From the NCBI GenBank assembly GCA_947175385.1, contig CAMWMN010000002.1:1-57355 (forward strand): a DNA stretch of 57,355 bases, read 5' to 3'. Below are positions 31,333 to 39,770 of this stretch, piece after piece. Made by a program: the position numbers and the translations under genes. The DNA is from an uncultured Clostridia bacterium. Lineage in GTDB: Bacteria; Bacillota; Clostridia; Oscillospirales; Ruminococcaceae. Under the pieces are notes generated by a model. That model saw only the letters and a list, made by a program, of their open reading frames with translations. It ran no database searches and was not told the DNA's origin. Numbering within the stretch: the first letter of the stretch is position 1; each line of letters starts with the position of its first letter.

Positions 31333-33717
31333 ATGGCAAGTGATATAATGCGTCTTAGCGGTATCAACTCGGGATATGACGCCGAGTCGATGATAGAGAA
31401 GATGATGTCAACCTATCAGACAAAGATTGACAATCAGAACAAGAAGCTCCAGAAGCTCCAATGGAAGCAGGAGGCTTACCGCGATATTACGTCCAAGCTG
31501 ACTGCGTTTAAGAACAAGTATTTTGATATTCTCAAACGCGACAGCTATCTGATGAGCCCGACTTCGTTCTCGAAGTTCAAGTCGACTATCACCAACAAGG
31601 CGAATCCCGACCGTACTTCGGGACTGAAGGTTTCTACGACCTCAAACTCCGTTGAGGGAAATTACAAGCTCAAGGTAGAGCAGCTTGCGACCGCCTCTAC
31701 ACGCACGGGCAAGGTTCTCGAGCCCGCGGGCTTTTCGTTGGACATCGACAAGGCGATAAGCAGCTCGGAGTACACCGAAAACGCAAGCGGTGGACGTGAA
31801 TACAAGTTTGAGCTGGACGTAAAGGTCGGCGATGTCACCAAGACGATTGAGTTTGGCGCAACGCTTAACAAAAACGCGGACGGCACGTTTGACAACGCGG
31901 CGTTCAAGACTGATTTGCTGAATAAGCTGAACACCGAATTCAGTGACGCGTTCGGTACATCGGACGGCACTAATCAGTTTGTAAAGGCAAAGGATAACGG
32001 CAACGGAACATTCGGATTTGAAACAAGCGGCAACGCGGCGGTTATCGTTACCGAGAAAACAGGTAACTTCGGATTGTCCCGTCCGTCTGAGAAAATCGCG
32101 ATTGCGACACAGGCGGCAGTTACCGGCACAAACTCCATCGCCGTAAACATTAACGGTAAGGTTAAAAACGTCGAGTTTGAGGGTGTTTCGGAAAACTATT
32201 TTGACAGCCGCAACGAAGCGGGCAATTCGGCGGTTCTGGCTGAGTATAACCGTTTGAAAACTCTGGCATATATTAAGGATAAGGGATACCCCGCGGGCGG
32301 CGTAATCACCCAAGAGATGTTGGACGGCTTCACCTATACCTCCACTCAGGCGGCAAAGGATAAAAACTCCGAGGCGATAAGCTCCGCACTCAATTCCGCT
32401 TATTCGAGCGAGGGTGTGCGTTTCACGATTGACGGCTCGTATATCACCGCTAAAAAGGGCGGCGAGAACATCGAGTTTTCGCTTACCGCGACAAGCGGCG
32501 GCACTCTGGGTCTGCAAAAGGGTACCGTTACGAACAGATTTTCCGATAAAGATCGCCTCAGCGCGCTAGGTATCGCGGCGAACGCGGACGGAAAATATGA
32601 AATGACCGTCAATGGAAAGAAGATTTCCGTAGACGCGAAGGCTACTATCTCGGATTTGGTAAAAGCGGTGAACAACAGCGACGCGGGCGTTACGATGACT
32701 TACTCCAAGATGGAGAACAAGTTTGTTATTACTGCAAACGACCTCGGCAACGGTGGAGATGTAGACATTTCCGGCAGCGATTCGCTTGCGAAATCGCTTG
32801 GATTGGTCGGTGAGGGTTCGCAATACGAGCTTGGCAAAAACGCGAAGTTCATGCTGAACGGCATCGAGGTTTACCACAACTCCAACTCTTATACCACAGA
32901 CGGCACGACCTTTGATTTCAGCGAGGCGGAGCTGGATACCGAGCTTACCGTGGGTATTTCCAAGGACTACACAGATATCAAGCAGTCCATCAAGGATTTC
33001 GTCAAGGACTATAATCAGTTGATTGACGATATATATAATTATGTAGGTACCGCTCCCAAGCGCGATGCAAAGAACAATCTCTACGAACCGCTTACGGACG
33101 CGGAAAAGGAAGAGATGGACGACAAGGAAATCGAGAAGTGGGAAACCGCAGCAAAGGCGGGTGTTCTGTACAACGATTCCACCGTTTCGTCCATTATGTC
33201 CAAGATGAGAATCGCGATTTACGGCGGTGTAACTCTTGACGACGGCTCGAAGTTCGGCTTGTTCAATATGGGCATTAAGACCATAAGCGGGCTTACAGAC
33301 CCCGAGGGAGCAAAGCACGGCAAGCTTGAGATTGACGAGGATGCTCTCGACAAGGCATTTGCCGAGAATCCCGAGGCGATTACCAAGCTGTTCACCGACC
33401 CCGAAAGCGGTGTAATGAAGCAAATCAACAACGTTATTGACGACGCGATCAGCACCTCGAAACTGTCGGGTAATGTTGTAAAGGGTTCGCTTATCCGCAA
33501 GGCGGGTCTGGAATCCGGCTCGACCGCAAAGAACAACGCGATTTACCGCGAGATGGAGCAAATCAACAAGCGTATCGCGACCTTGCAGGATCGTTACGAT
33601 TCCAAGGAAGAGTATTGGTGGAGCGTGTTCACGAATCTTGAGAAGGCAATGTCCGACCTCAACAGCCAGTCGAGCTATATGTCGGGATTTTTGAATAACT
33701 TTGGTACAACTCAATGA
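31333..33717 (+). CDS. fliD: Flagellar filament cap protein FliD, oversized
   Basis: FliD caps the growing filament and folds flagellin. The 794-aa product has the N-terminal signature (MRLSGINSGYDAESMIEKMM, then KLQKLQWKQEAYRDI) and a C-terminal FliD_C domain from about 480 to 780, with KDFVKDYNQLIDDIYNYVG and the terminal coil KRIATLQDRYDSKEEYWWS. It is longer than common FliD (450-600 aa). The extra middle (about 110-430) has flagellin-IN-like segments such as YKFELDVKVGDVTKTIEF, like those inserted in FlgL of this operon. ATG lies 2 nt after csrA, with GGGAGGAGAGG spanning the csrA end. Confidence 0.95.
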   Translation: MASDIMRLSGINSGYDAESMIEKMMSTYQTKIDNQNKKLQKLQWKQEAYRDITSKLTAFKNKYFDILKRDSYLMSPTSFSKFKSTITNKANPDRTSGLKVSTTSNSVEGNYKLKVEQLATASTRTGKVLEPAGFSLDIDKAISSSEYTENASGGREYKFELDVKVGDVTKTIEFGATLNKNADGTFDNAAFKTDLLNKLNTEFSDAFGTSDGTNQFVKAKDNGNGTFGFETSGNAAVIVTEKTGNFGLSRPSEKIAIATQAAVTGTNSIAVNINGKVKNVEFEGVSENYFDSRNEAGNSAVLAEYNRLKTLAYIKDKGYPAGGVITQEMLDGFTYTSTQAAKDKNSEAISSALNSAYSSEGVRFTIDGSYITAKKGGENIEFSLTATSGGTLGLQKGTVTNRFSDKDRLSALGIAANADGKYEMTVNGKKISVDAKATISDLVKAVNNSDAGVTMTYSKMENKFVITANDLGNGGDVDISGSDSLAKSLGLVGEGSQYELGKNAKFMLNGIEVYHNSNSYTTDGTTFDFSEAELDTELTVGISKDYTDIKQSIKDFVKDYNQLIDDIYNYVGTAPKRDAKNNLYEPLTDAEKEEMDDKEIEKWETAAKAGVLYNDSTVSSIMSKMRIAIYGGVTLDDGSKFGLFNMGIKTISGLTDPEGAKHGKLEIDEDALDKAFAENPEAITKLFTDPESGVMKQINNVIDDAISTSKLSGNVVKGSLIRKAGLESGSTAKNNAIYREMEQINKRIATLQDRYDSKEEYWWSVFTNLEKAMSDLNSQSSYMSGFLNNFGTTQ

Positions 33718-33741
33718 TAACCCAAAAAGGATTGATGTCTT

Positions 33742-34155
33742 ATGGTTAACCCCTATTCGCAGTACAAAAAGCAGTCTGTAACAACTATGACTCCGGTTGA
33801 AGTTGTTATAAAGCTGTACAGTGAGATCGAGCGTCAGCTTGCAATCGGCATTGATTTCACCGAGAAGAAGAATTTTGCCAAGTCCAACGAGGCTTTCATC
33901 AAGGCAGAGGACTGCATTGATGCTCTGCGTGAGGCATTGGATATGTCCGTGCCGATTTCCAAAAATCTTGAGGATTTGTATGTATTCTTTTACAAGGTGA
34001 TAGTCAAGGCGAATGTCAGCAAGGAGCTTGACGAGGTAAAGAAGATTATTCCGATGATTGGCGAACTGCGTGACGCATTCACTCAGATAAGCCAGATGAC
34101 TAAGGAAGAAATTGAGGCTCAGGAGAAAGCAAACCAAAAAAAGAGCCTGTTTTAA
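33742..34155 (+). CDS. fliS: Flagellin export chaperone FliS
   Basis: FliS binds the flagellin C-terminus before export. The 137-aa helical product starts MVNPYSQYKKQSVTTMTPVE, close to the family pattern (YxxxxVxTaxPxeLixmLY), with VVIKLYSEIERQL following. It is 24 nt behind fliD. Repeat copy E and a second FlgN-like gene follow. No flagellin gene is nearby. Confidence 0.92.
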   Translation: MVNPYSQYKKQSVTTMTPVEVVIKLYSEIERQLAIGIDFTEKKNFAKSNEAFIKAEDCIDALREALDMSVPISKNLEDLYVFFYKVIVKANVSKELDEVKKIIPMIGELRDAFTQISQMTKEEIEAQEKANQKKSLF

Positions 34156-34196
34156 GGCAACACTATAATTTATAGCAACGTTCGTGAGTGAAGCGA

Positions 34197-34294
34197 AAAT
34201 TCAAAACCCAAGCGGGGCGCAACACCGTGAAACGGTGTTGCGGCTCGCTTAGCGAACACAGACGAGCTTCGCTCATCTGTGTGGTTTTGAATTT
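34197..34294 (+). repeat. Branched palindromic element, copy E (fliS-flgN gap)
   Basis: The outer stem is a perfect 12-bp repeat, AAATTCAAAACC (34197-34208) with GGTTTTGAATTT (34283-34294). The first arm is AAGCGGGGC, the perfect stem GCAACACCG/CGGTGTTGC, and GCTCGCTTAGC. The second arm is ACACAGACGAGC/GCTCATCTGTGT with one mismatch and a 3-nt loop. Then 22 nt with AGATAAGGGGGG lead to the next start codon. The outer-stem bases differ from the other copies, but pairing is kept. Confidence 0.85.
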
Positions 34295-34316
34295 GCTTTT
34301 AGATAAGGGGGGGAAT

Positions 34317-34802
34317 ATGGCTGAGATTTTTGGCTGTGAAAAAGCGTCGGAGATTATTACGCGAATTATCGAAACGCTTCAGGAATACGAAAAGCAAACC
34401 GACAGTATGATTAATGCCGAGCTTGAGATTGTTCAGCAGGGGCTGATTGCCAGAAATGAGCTTATTGACACCCTTGAAGAGCTGAAAGATGATTTGGAAT
34501 CGGTGGTGGCTTGCGAGCTGCCCGAGGAGCAGACGCTGCTTAGGGCTTTAATCAATGGGAGCTATGTTTCTGTGCCGTTGGACGAGGCGCACAAGAAGCT
34601 GCAGCTGCTCCAAAAGACTATGGCAGTTGCCAAGCAGCGGATTCTCGATAAGGATAAAGTTGTTTCCAATCAGTTTAAGGACCGCCACGTTGATTCCCGC
34701 CGCGAACTGGAGCAGCTTAAACAGACCAAGCAGAAAATCGGCTACTACAATAGCGCGGTTGTCGGCAAGGCAACGGGTCAGTCGTTCAACAGAAATTCAT
34801 AA
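34317..34802 (+). CDS. FlgN/FliT-like flagellar chaperone
   Basis: The 161-aa product starts MAEIFGCEKASEII and is helical throughout, with a coiled middle and a polar tail (GQSFNRNS). It resembles FlgN-type chaperones and lies at the end of the flagellar operon after fliS, where FliT or FlgN homologues often sit. The ATG at 34317 has AAGGGGGG 4-9 nt upstream; longer in-frame starts would run through repeat copy E. The terminator at 34810 follows directly. Confidence 0.7.
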   Translation: MAEIFGCEKASEIITRIIETLQEYEKQTDSMINAELEIVQQGLIARNELIDTLEELKDDLESVVACELPEEQTLLRALINGSYVSVPLDEAHKKLQLLQKTMAVAKQRILDKDKVVSNQFKDRHVDSRRELEQLKQTKQKIGYYNSAVVGKATGQSFNRNS

Positions 34803-34808
34803 TCAAGT

Positions 34809-34845
34809 CCGCCTTGTCGGGAAGTCCCGACAAGGCGGCTTTTCG
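34809..34845 (+). terminator. Terminator of the flagellar operon
   Basis: CCGCCTTGTCGGGA pairs with TCCCGACAAGGCGG over 14 bp around a short loop, followed by CTTTTC. Confidence 0.8.
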
Positions 34846-34861
34846 GTAAAGGGAGATATTG

Positions 34862-35758
34862 ATGAAGTGTGAATTATGCCCGCGAAAATGCGGTGTTGAC
34901 AGAGCAACAGCAACGGGATTCTGCGGAATGGGCGAACGGATTGCCGCCGCAAAGGCTATGCTCCACCGGTGGGAAGAGCCGTGTATCTCCGGGACGAGAG
35001 GCAGCGGCGCGGTGTTCTTTTCGGGGTGTGTGCTGAAGTGCGCGTTTTGTCAGAATTATGAAATCAGCACGGAGCGCAAGTGCCGCGAAATCTCCATAGA
35101 GCGTTTGGTGGAGATTTTCATTGAATTGCAGCAGAGCGGCGCGCACAACATCAATCTTGTAAATCCCACGCATTTCGTGCCGCAGATAATCGAGGCGGTA
35201 GAGATTGCGCGGCAAAAGGGTTTGACGCTCCCGATCGTGTACAACTCCGGCGGATATGAGCGAGTGGAAACGCTGCGGACGCTTGAGGGAATCGTGGATA
35301 TTTACCTCCCCGATGTGAAATATTATGGAGATGAATTGGCGATACGGCTCTCGAAAGCTCCGAGCTATTTCGATATAGCAATGAACGCAGTCGCGGAAAT
35401 GGTAAGGCAAACGGGAAAGCCGCAATTCCGCGAGGACGGCATTCTGCTGCGCGGAACTGTTGTTCGTCATTTGGTGCTCCCGGGCGAGTATAAGGACAGC
35501 ATAGAAGTTGTCAAGCGGCTTGGGGAGCGTTTCGGCGGGGAGATTTTGTTCAGCCTGATGAGTCAATATACTCCATTCGGTCTTGTGAAGTCCGATTTCT
35601 CTCTCTCGAAATACAATCGCCGAATCACGACTTTTGAGTATCGGAAAGTTTTGGACGCGGTAATTGACGCAGGGTTGGAGGGTTATATGCAGGAAAAATC
35701 CTCCGCCAAAGAGGAGTACACGCCCATATTCGATTTTGAGGGATTGGTGGAAAATTAA
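34862..35758 (+). CDS. PflX-like radical SAM protein (COG1313)
   Basis: The 298-aa product is a radical S-adenosylmethionine enzyme of the PflA/PflX group. The cluster motif is SGCVLKCAFC with Cys56, 60 and 63. An extra N-terminal cysteine set (Cys3, 6, 10 and 21) could bind another cluster. VNPTHFVPQI and LPDVKYYGDE are typical of the COG1313 subgroup. The natural substrate of this subgroup is not known to me. The ATG at 34862 has GGGAG 6 nt before it; no clear promoter separates it from the flagellar terminator. Confidence 0.88.
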   Translation: MKCELCPRKCGVDRATATGFCGMGERIAAAKAMLHRWEEPCISGTRGSGAVFFSGCVLKCAFCQNYEISTERKCREISIERLVEIFIELQQSGAHNINLVNPTHFVPQIIEAVEIARQKGLTLPIVYNSGGYERVETLRTLEGIVDIYLPDVKYYGDELAIRLSKAPSYFDIAMNAVAEMVRQTGKPQFREDGILLRGTVVRHLVLPGEYKDSIEVVKRLGERFGGEILFSLMSQYTPFGLVKSDFSLSKYNRRITTFEYRKVLDAVIDAGLEGYMQEKSSAKEEYTPIFDFEGLVEN

Positions 35759-35763
35759 TGGGG

Positions 35764-35792
35764 TTTACAAACTCGAATAAATGTGATATAAT
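35764..35792 (+). promoter_or_regulatory. Sigma-A promoter of the CDF transporter gene
   Basis: TTTACA (35764-35769) and TATAAT (35787-35792) with a 17-bp spacer, about 30 bp before the start codon. Confidence 0.75.
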
Positions 35793-35822
35793 GGGATATA
35801 TAATGCACGGGGAGTGACTATA

Positions 35823-37013
35823 ATGCTTAAGCTATTATCACGTTTATTTATAAAGGACAGCGAAAATATTGCGAATCCCGCCGTTCGGGCGGCTTACGGA
35901 AAGATGGCGGGATATGTGGGAATTGCCTGCAACCTGCTGTTGTGCGCGGGGAAATTCTTCGCGGGGCTGATTTCGGGGAGCGTTTCCATCACAGCGGACG
36001 CGGTGAACAACCTTTCGGACGCATCATCAAGCATAATAAGTCTTATCGGGTTCAAGCTCTCGGAGAAAACCGCCGACCGTGAGCACCCCTACGGACACGG
36101 AAGATATGAGTACCTCGCGGGGTTTATGGTGGCGGCTCTGATTATCGTAATCGGCGCTGAGCTGTTCCGTGACAGCATTGCCAAAATCATCGCTCCCACC
36201 GAGGTGGAGTTCGGGGTAATTTCGGTCGCGGCTTTGGGAATTTCGATTGTTGTAAAGCTTTGGATGATGCTTTTCTACGGGAAAATCAGCCGCAAAATCG
36301 GTTCGGAAACCCTGAAAGCCGCCGCTGCCGACAGCCGCAATGACGTAATCTCTACGGCGGCGGTGCTGGCGGCGTTCATAATCGCTCACTTCAGCGGATT
36401 GCAGTTGGACGGAATTATGGGCGCGTTGGTTGCGTTGTTTATCATATTTAGCGGAATAGGTTTAATTCGTGAGGCGATGAGTCCTCTGCTCGGAAAAGCC
36501 CCCGATGAGGAAACCGTTGAGCGAATCCGTGTGCGGATTATGTCCTATGACGGCGTTCTCGGTACGCATGACCTGATGATTCACGATTACGGTCCGGGAC
36601 GGCAGTTCGCTTCGGCGCACGTGGAGGTAAGCGCGGATATGACGCTTACCGAGTGTCACGAGATTATAGATAAAATAGAACGGGACTTCCTTGCGGAGGG
36701 ACTCAATATGTTGGTTCACCCCGACCCGATTGTCGGCGATGAATGCGAAACGGGACGGGTAAACACCGAACTTGGGCGGATCGTCCGAGAAATCGATGAA
36801 CGGATTTCGGTGCACGATGTAAGGATAGTTCCCTGTTCAAATGAAACCAAGGTGATTTTTGACTGTGTTGTGCCGAGTGACTGCAAAATCAAGGAGAGTA
36901 CCCTTACTGAAGAAATCACTCGCTTTCTGCGGTTGAAGTTCCCCGACTGCCGTCCTGTAATTACCTATGATTATGGTTACGCGGCAATCCCCAAAACCGA
37001 ACAGGAGGAATGA
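35823..37013 (+). CDS. Cation diffusion facilitator family transporter
   Basis: CDF proteins export divalent metal ions (Zn, Mn, Fe or Co) in exchange for protons. The 396-aa product has six hydrophobic segments in the first 215 residues, with the metal-site pairs in ADAVNNLSDASSS and AADSRNDVIST and the HPYGHGRYEY motif. The cytosolic C-terminal domain (about 225-390) is longer than in typical family members. The first metal site has DxxxD rather than HxxxD, a pattern often linked to Mn or Fe; that is only an inference. The ATG at 35823 has GGGGAG 8 nt upstream. The next gene starts 4 nt after the stop. Confidence 0.9.
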   Translation: MLKLLSRLFIKDSENIANPAVRAAYGKMAGYVGIACNLLLCAGKFFAGLISGSVSITADAVNNLSDASSSIISLIGFKLSEKTADREHPYGHGRYEYLAGFMVAALIIVIGAELFRDSIAKIIAPTEVEFGVISVAALGISIVVKLWMMLFYGKISRKIGSETLKAAAADSRNDVISTAAVLAAFIIAHFSGLQLDGIMGALVALFIIFSGIGLIREAMSPLLGKAPDEETVERIRVRIMSYDGVLGTHDLMIHDYGPGRQFASAHVEVSADMTLTECHEIIDKIERDFLAEGLNMLVHPDPIVGDECETGRVNTELGRIVREIDERISVHDVRIVPCSNETKVIFDCVVPSDCKIKESTLTEEITRFLRLKFPDCRPVITYDYGYAAIPKTEQEE

Positions 37014-37017
37014 CACA

Positions 37018-37755
37018 ATGAGCGCTGAGAAATACTACTTTCACGCTGATATTGACAAATACACCGACAGACTGCGTCATATCCTGATCATTGTCATTAT
37101 TCCGATAATCGCGTTGTGCGTGTTCTGTACTGTGAATATCGTGCTGCGGTTCAATTCACCGCTGGCGGTATTATTGTTCGCAGTGGTTGTCGGAAGTGTG
37201 CTGTTCGGTATCCTGTTTACATTCGCGGCGGTGTATTTTACCGACAAGCGTATTCGCAGGCACGCACGGTATACGTTTCTGGATATTATTCCAAGCGCGG
37301 TTATTTACAGCGAATATTCCGGAGAATTTGTTCGGTATGGTGAGCGGATAATCCTGCGGCGGCTGTATATAATCCCGTTTGCGGAATTGGAAAGCGTTTT
37401 GCGTGATCCAAAGCAAGCCCCTCACAATATTACGTTTAAGGGCAAAATACGCGAATACTTCCTCGAAACCGACAGACTGGGCTATCACGTTGACCCGGAC
37501 GGAAATATCGAGCTTGATACCGAGATTCTGGAATACGGCTATTTCTCCAAGATTACGGAGGTCACCGTGAAGAACCGTCTGGGTAATACCAAGCGAATTG
37601 AGCGCGCGGTTTTGTTCTATTGGGAGGAGTTCAGGAACATTCCCGAGAAAAAGCCGTTTGATATTTCACAATTCGTCCGCGCGCGCCAAAAGTCCAAGCC
37701 CAAGACGTCAAATCCCGCGCTTGAAGCGCCGAGCTTTACTCGAAATTGGAAGTAG
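37018..37755 (+). CDS. Two-helix membrane protein of unknown function (YcxB-like?)
   Basis: The 245-aa product has two adjacent membrane helices (about 22-44 and 48-72) and a cytosolic C-terminal part with a beta-rich region (ERIILRRLYIIPFAELESV) resembling the YcxB-like fold found in membrane proteins of unknown role. The likeness is weak. AGGAGG lies before the ATG at 37018, 4 nt after the CDF stop, so the two are cotranscribed. A strong terminator follows. I do not recognise a function. Confidence 0.75.
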   Translation: MSAEKYYFHADIDKYTDRLRHILIIVIIPIIALCVFCTVNIVLRFNSPLAVLLFAVVVGSVLFGILFTFAAVYFTDKRIRRHARYTFLDIIPSAVIYSEYSGEFVRYGERIILRRLYIIPFAELESVLRDPKQAPHNITFKGKIREYFLETDRLGYHVDPDGNIELDTEILEYGYFSKITEVTVKNRLGNTKRIERAVLFYWEEFRNIPEKKPFDISQFVRARQKSKPKTSNPALEAPSFTRNWK

Positions 37756-37770
37756 ATCTGATACTAATCC

Positions 37771-37798
37771 CCCTCCCGATTCACTCGGGAGGGTTTTT
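37771..37798 (+). terminator. Terminator after the CDF operon
   Basis: CCCTCCCGA and TCGGGAGGG form a perfect 9-bp stem followed by TTTTT. Confidence 0.92.
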
Positions 37799-37802
37799 AC
37801 TA

Positions 37803-37831
37803 TTGACTTTTGACAACAAATGTGGTATAAT
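37803..37831 (+). promoter_or_regulatory. Sigma-A promoter of ychF
   Basis: TTGACT (37803-37808) and TATAAT (37826-37831) with a 17-bp spacer. Confidence 0.8.
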
Positions 37832-37891
37832 ATACATAGGCTGTATAAAAGCCCTAAACGCATAACTTAATAATTGACGGAGAAATGAAAT

Positions 37892-38986
37892 ATGAAATTA
37901 GGAATGGTGGGTCTGCCGAATGTCGGCAAAAGTACCCTGTTTAACGCATTGACCAACGCGGGCGCGGAGTCCGCGAATTACCCGTTCTGCACCATCGAGC
38001 CGAATGTAGGAATCGTTTCTGTGCCCGATGAGCGGCTTGACGCACTGGCGAAAATGTACAATCCCGAGAAGTTCACCCCCGCAACATTGGAGTTTGTGGA
38101 CATCGCGGGACTGGTAAAGGGCGCGTCCAAGGGCGAGGGACTGGGCAACAAGTTCCTGTCGAATATCCGCGAGGTGGACGCAATTGTGCACGTTGTCCGC
38201 TGCTTTAAGGACGACAATATAATCCACGTGGACGGCTCTATCGGAGCGGCTCGTGATATAGAAACCATCAACCTGGAATTGATTTTCTCGGATCTGGAGA
38301 TTCTCGAAAGACGTATTGACCGCGCGAAAAAGGCGCTTAAAGGTGACAAAACCGCGCAGGCGGAGGTGGACTTTTTCGAGAGTCTGAAAGCGCACCTCGA
38401 AAACGGCAAGTCCGCGAGGAGCTACAATTATACCGAGGACGAGCTGGCAATGCTTAAGGACACTCCCCTGCTCTCCAACAAGCCCGTAATCTACGCGGCG
38501 AATATGTCCGAGGCGGATTTCACCGGCGATATTAACTCCAATCCCGAATATAAGGCAGTCTGTGAAATTGCTAAGGAGGAGAATGCCGAGGTTCTGCCAA
38601 TTTGCGCGCAGATCGAGGCGGAAATTTCCGATATGTCCGATGAGGATAAGGCGATGTTCCTTGAGGAAATGAATCTCGAAAGCTCGGGACTTTCCCGTAT
38701 TATCAAGACGGGCTACCGACTGCTGGGACTGATTTCGTACCTCACAGCGGGGACTCCCGAGGTTCGCGCGTGGACGATCAAGGACGGTACCAAAGCTCCG
38801 CAGGCGGCGGGCAAAATCCATACGGATTTTGAAAAAGGCTTTATCCGCGCGGAAATCGTTTCCTTTGAGGATCTGATAAGCTGCGGCTCAATGGCTGCCG
38901 CTAAGGAAAAGGGCTTGGTTCGCCTTGAGGGTAAGGATTATGTAATGCGTGACGGCGATGTTACGCTGTTTAGGTTCAATGTTTAG
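37892..38986 (+). CDS. ychF: Redox-regulated ATPase YchF (Obg-like)
   Basis: YchF is a ribosome-associated P-loop protein of the Obg family that prefers ATP. The 364-aa product has G1 GLPNVGKST (7-15), a G3-like DIAGLVKGASKGEGLGN and the C-terminal TGS domain ending in GKDYVMRDGDVTLFRFNV, all typical. The middle (about 130-200) is the usual helical insert. A NERD-domain gene follows after 8 nt and is probably cotranscribed. Confidence 0.97.
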   Translation: MKLGMVGLPNVGKSTLFNALTNAGAESANYPFCTIEPNVGIVSVPDERLDALAKMYNPEKFTPATLEFVDIAGLVKGASKGEGLGNKFLSNIREVDAIVHVVRCFKDDNIIHVDGSIGAARDIETINLELIFSDLEILERRIDRAKKALKGDKTAQAEVDFFESLKAHLENGKSARSYNYTEDELAMLKDTPLLSNKPVIYAANMSEADFTGDINSNPEYKAVCEIAKEENAEVLPICAQIEAEISDMSDEDKAMFLEEMNLESSGLSRIIKTGYRLLGLISYLTAGTPEVRAWTIKDGTKAPQAAGKIHTDFEKGFIRAEIVSFEDLISCGSMAAAKEKGLVRLEGKDYVMRDGDVTLFRFNV

Positions 38987-38994
38987 GAGATGAA

Positions 38995-39732
38995 ATGAAC
39001 AAGGTTATTCGTTGCAGAAACACCAACAACCGCAAAATTGCAGCGTTGTTGGTGGTTCAGGTGTTTCTGGGGGTTTGCCCGGTACTTATGCTGTTGGCGT
39101 TTGTGTTTTTCCGCCTATTCGAGCAGCGAATTCTCGCGATTGTGTTTATCGGATTGATTTTCCTGTCCAACGCGGCATATGTTATTGTCGGGCGGCGGTA
39201 TAATATCCTCAACAGCGGTCGGCGCGGCGAGAAGCAGCTATTCAGGGCAGTAAAGCGCCTGAGCGGAAACAACATTGTGTTCTGCAATCTTCCCGTGCGG
39301 TATAAGCGCGGACGCTCCGAGCTGGATATGCTGATAATCAGTCACAAGGGCGTTATTATCGTGGAGGTCAAAAACCACAGCGGTACAATTCAAGGAAGCT
39401 GGAAAGCGGACAAATGGGAACAGCGGAAATACTACCGCGACAAAAACACCGTCCAGCAGATGGACAATCCCATTAAACAGATGCGCCGCCAGCGAGATAT
39501 TGTCAAAAGTATTCTCAATGCTGCGGGCGAGGACGTCTGGATCGATACGGTGCTATACTTTTCGGGAGATAATGTTAAGCTGAAGCTGAACCTCCGCGAA
39601 ATTGACTATGTTTGCCTCGGCAGCAAGGAACTTATGCACTTCCTTGAGAATTATGACCGCGGCGAGGTAATCTCCCGCTCGCGTATGGAGAATATCGCCC
39701 AAATAATGGATGACGCGCGAGAGAATATATAA
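38995..39732 (+). CDS. NERD-domain (nuclease-related) membrane protein
   Basis: The 245-aa product has two membrane helices near the N-terminus (about 16-38 and 46-66), then a NERD domain: GRRGEKQLFRAVKRL, SELDMLIISHKGVIIVEVKNHSG, and QMDNPIKQMRRQ. The conserved Glu-Lys-x-Asp/Glu-x-Lys arrangement of a restriction-endonuclease-like core (ELDMLI, EVKN) is visible, so nuclease activity is possible but not shown. GGAGATGAA at the ychF end serves as ribosome site. A strong two-way terminator follows. Confidence 0.88.
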   Translation: MNKVIRCRNTNNRKIAALLVVQVFLGVCPVLMLLAFVFFRLFEQRILAIVFIGLIFLSNAAYVIVGRRYNILNSGRRGEKQLFRAVKRLSGNNIVFCNLPVRYKRGRSELDMLIISHKGVIIVEVKNHSGTIQGSWKADKWEQRKYYRDKNTVQQMDNPIKQMRRQRDIVKSILNAAGEDVWIDTVLYFSGDNVKLKLNLREIDYVCLGSKELMHFLENYDRGEVISRSRMENIAQIMDDARENI

Positions 39733-39770
39733 CCGAATCCCCCGAAACGTTTCGGGGGATTCGGTTTTAT
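39731..39770. terminator. Two-way terminator between NERD gene and rsmA
   Basis: AACCGAATCCCCCGAAA and its exact complement form a 17-bp stem with a 2-nt loop; TTATT follows on the plus side. It overlaps the stop codons of both convergent genes. Confidence 0.9.

Noticed and set aside
32566-34137. 523-codon minus-strand frame opposite fliD and fliS
   Set aside because: It spans the end of one certain gene and all of another on the other strand; its leucine- and valine-rich content is what antisense of coding DNA gives.
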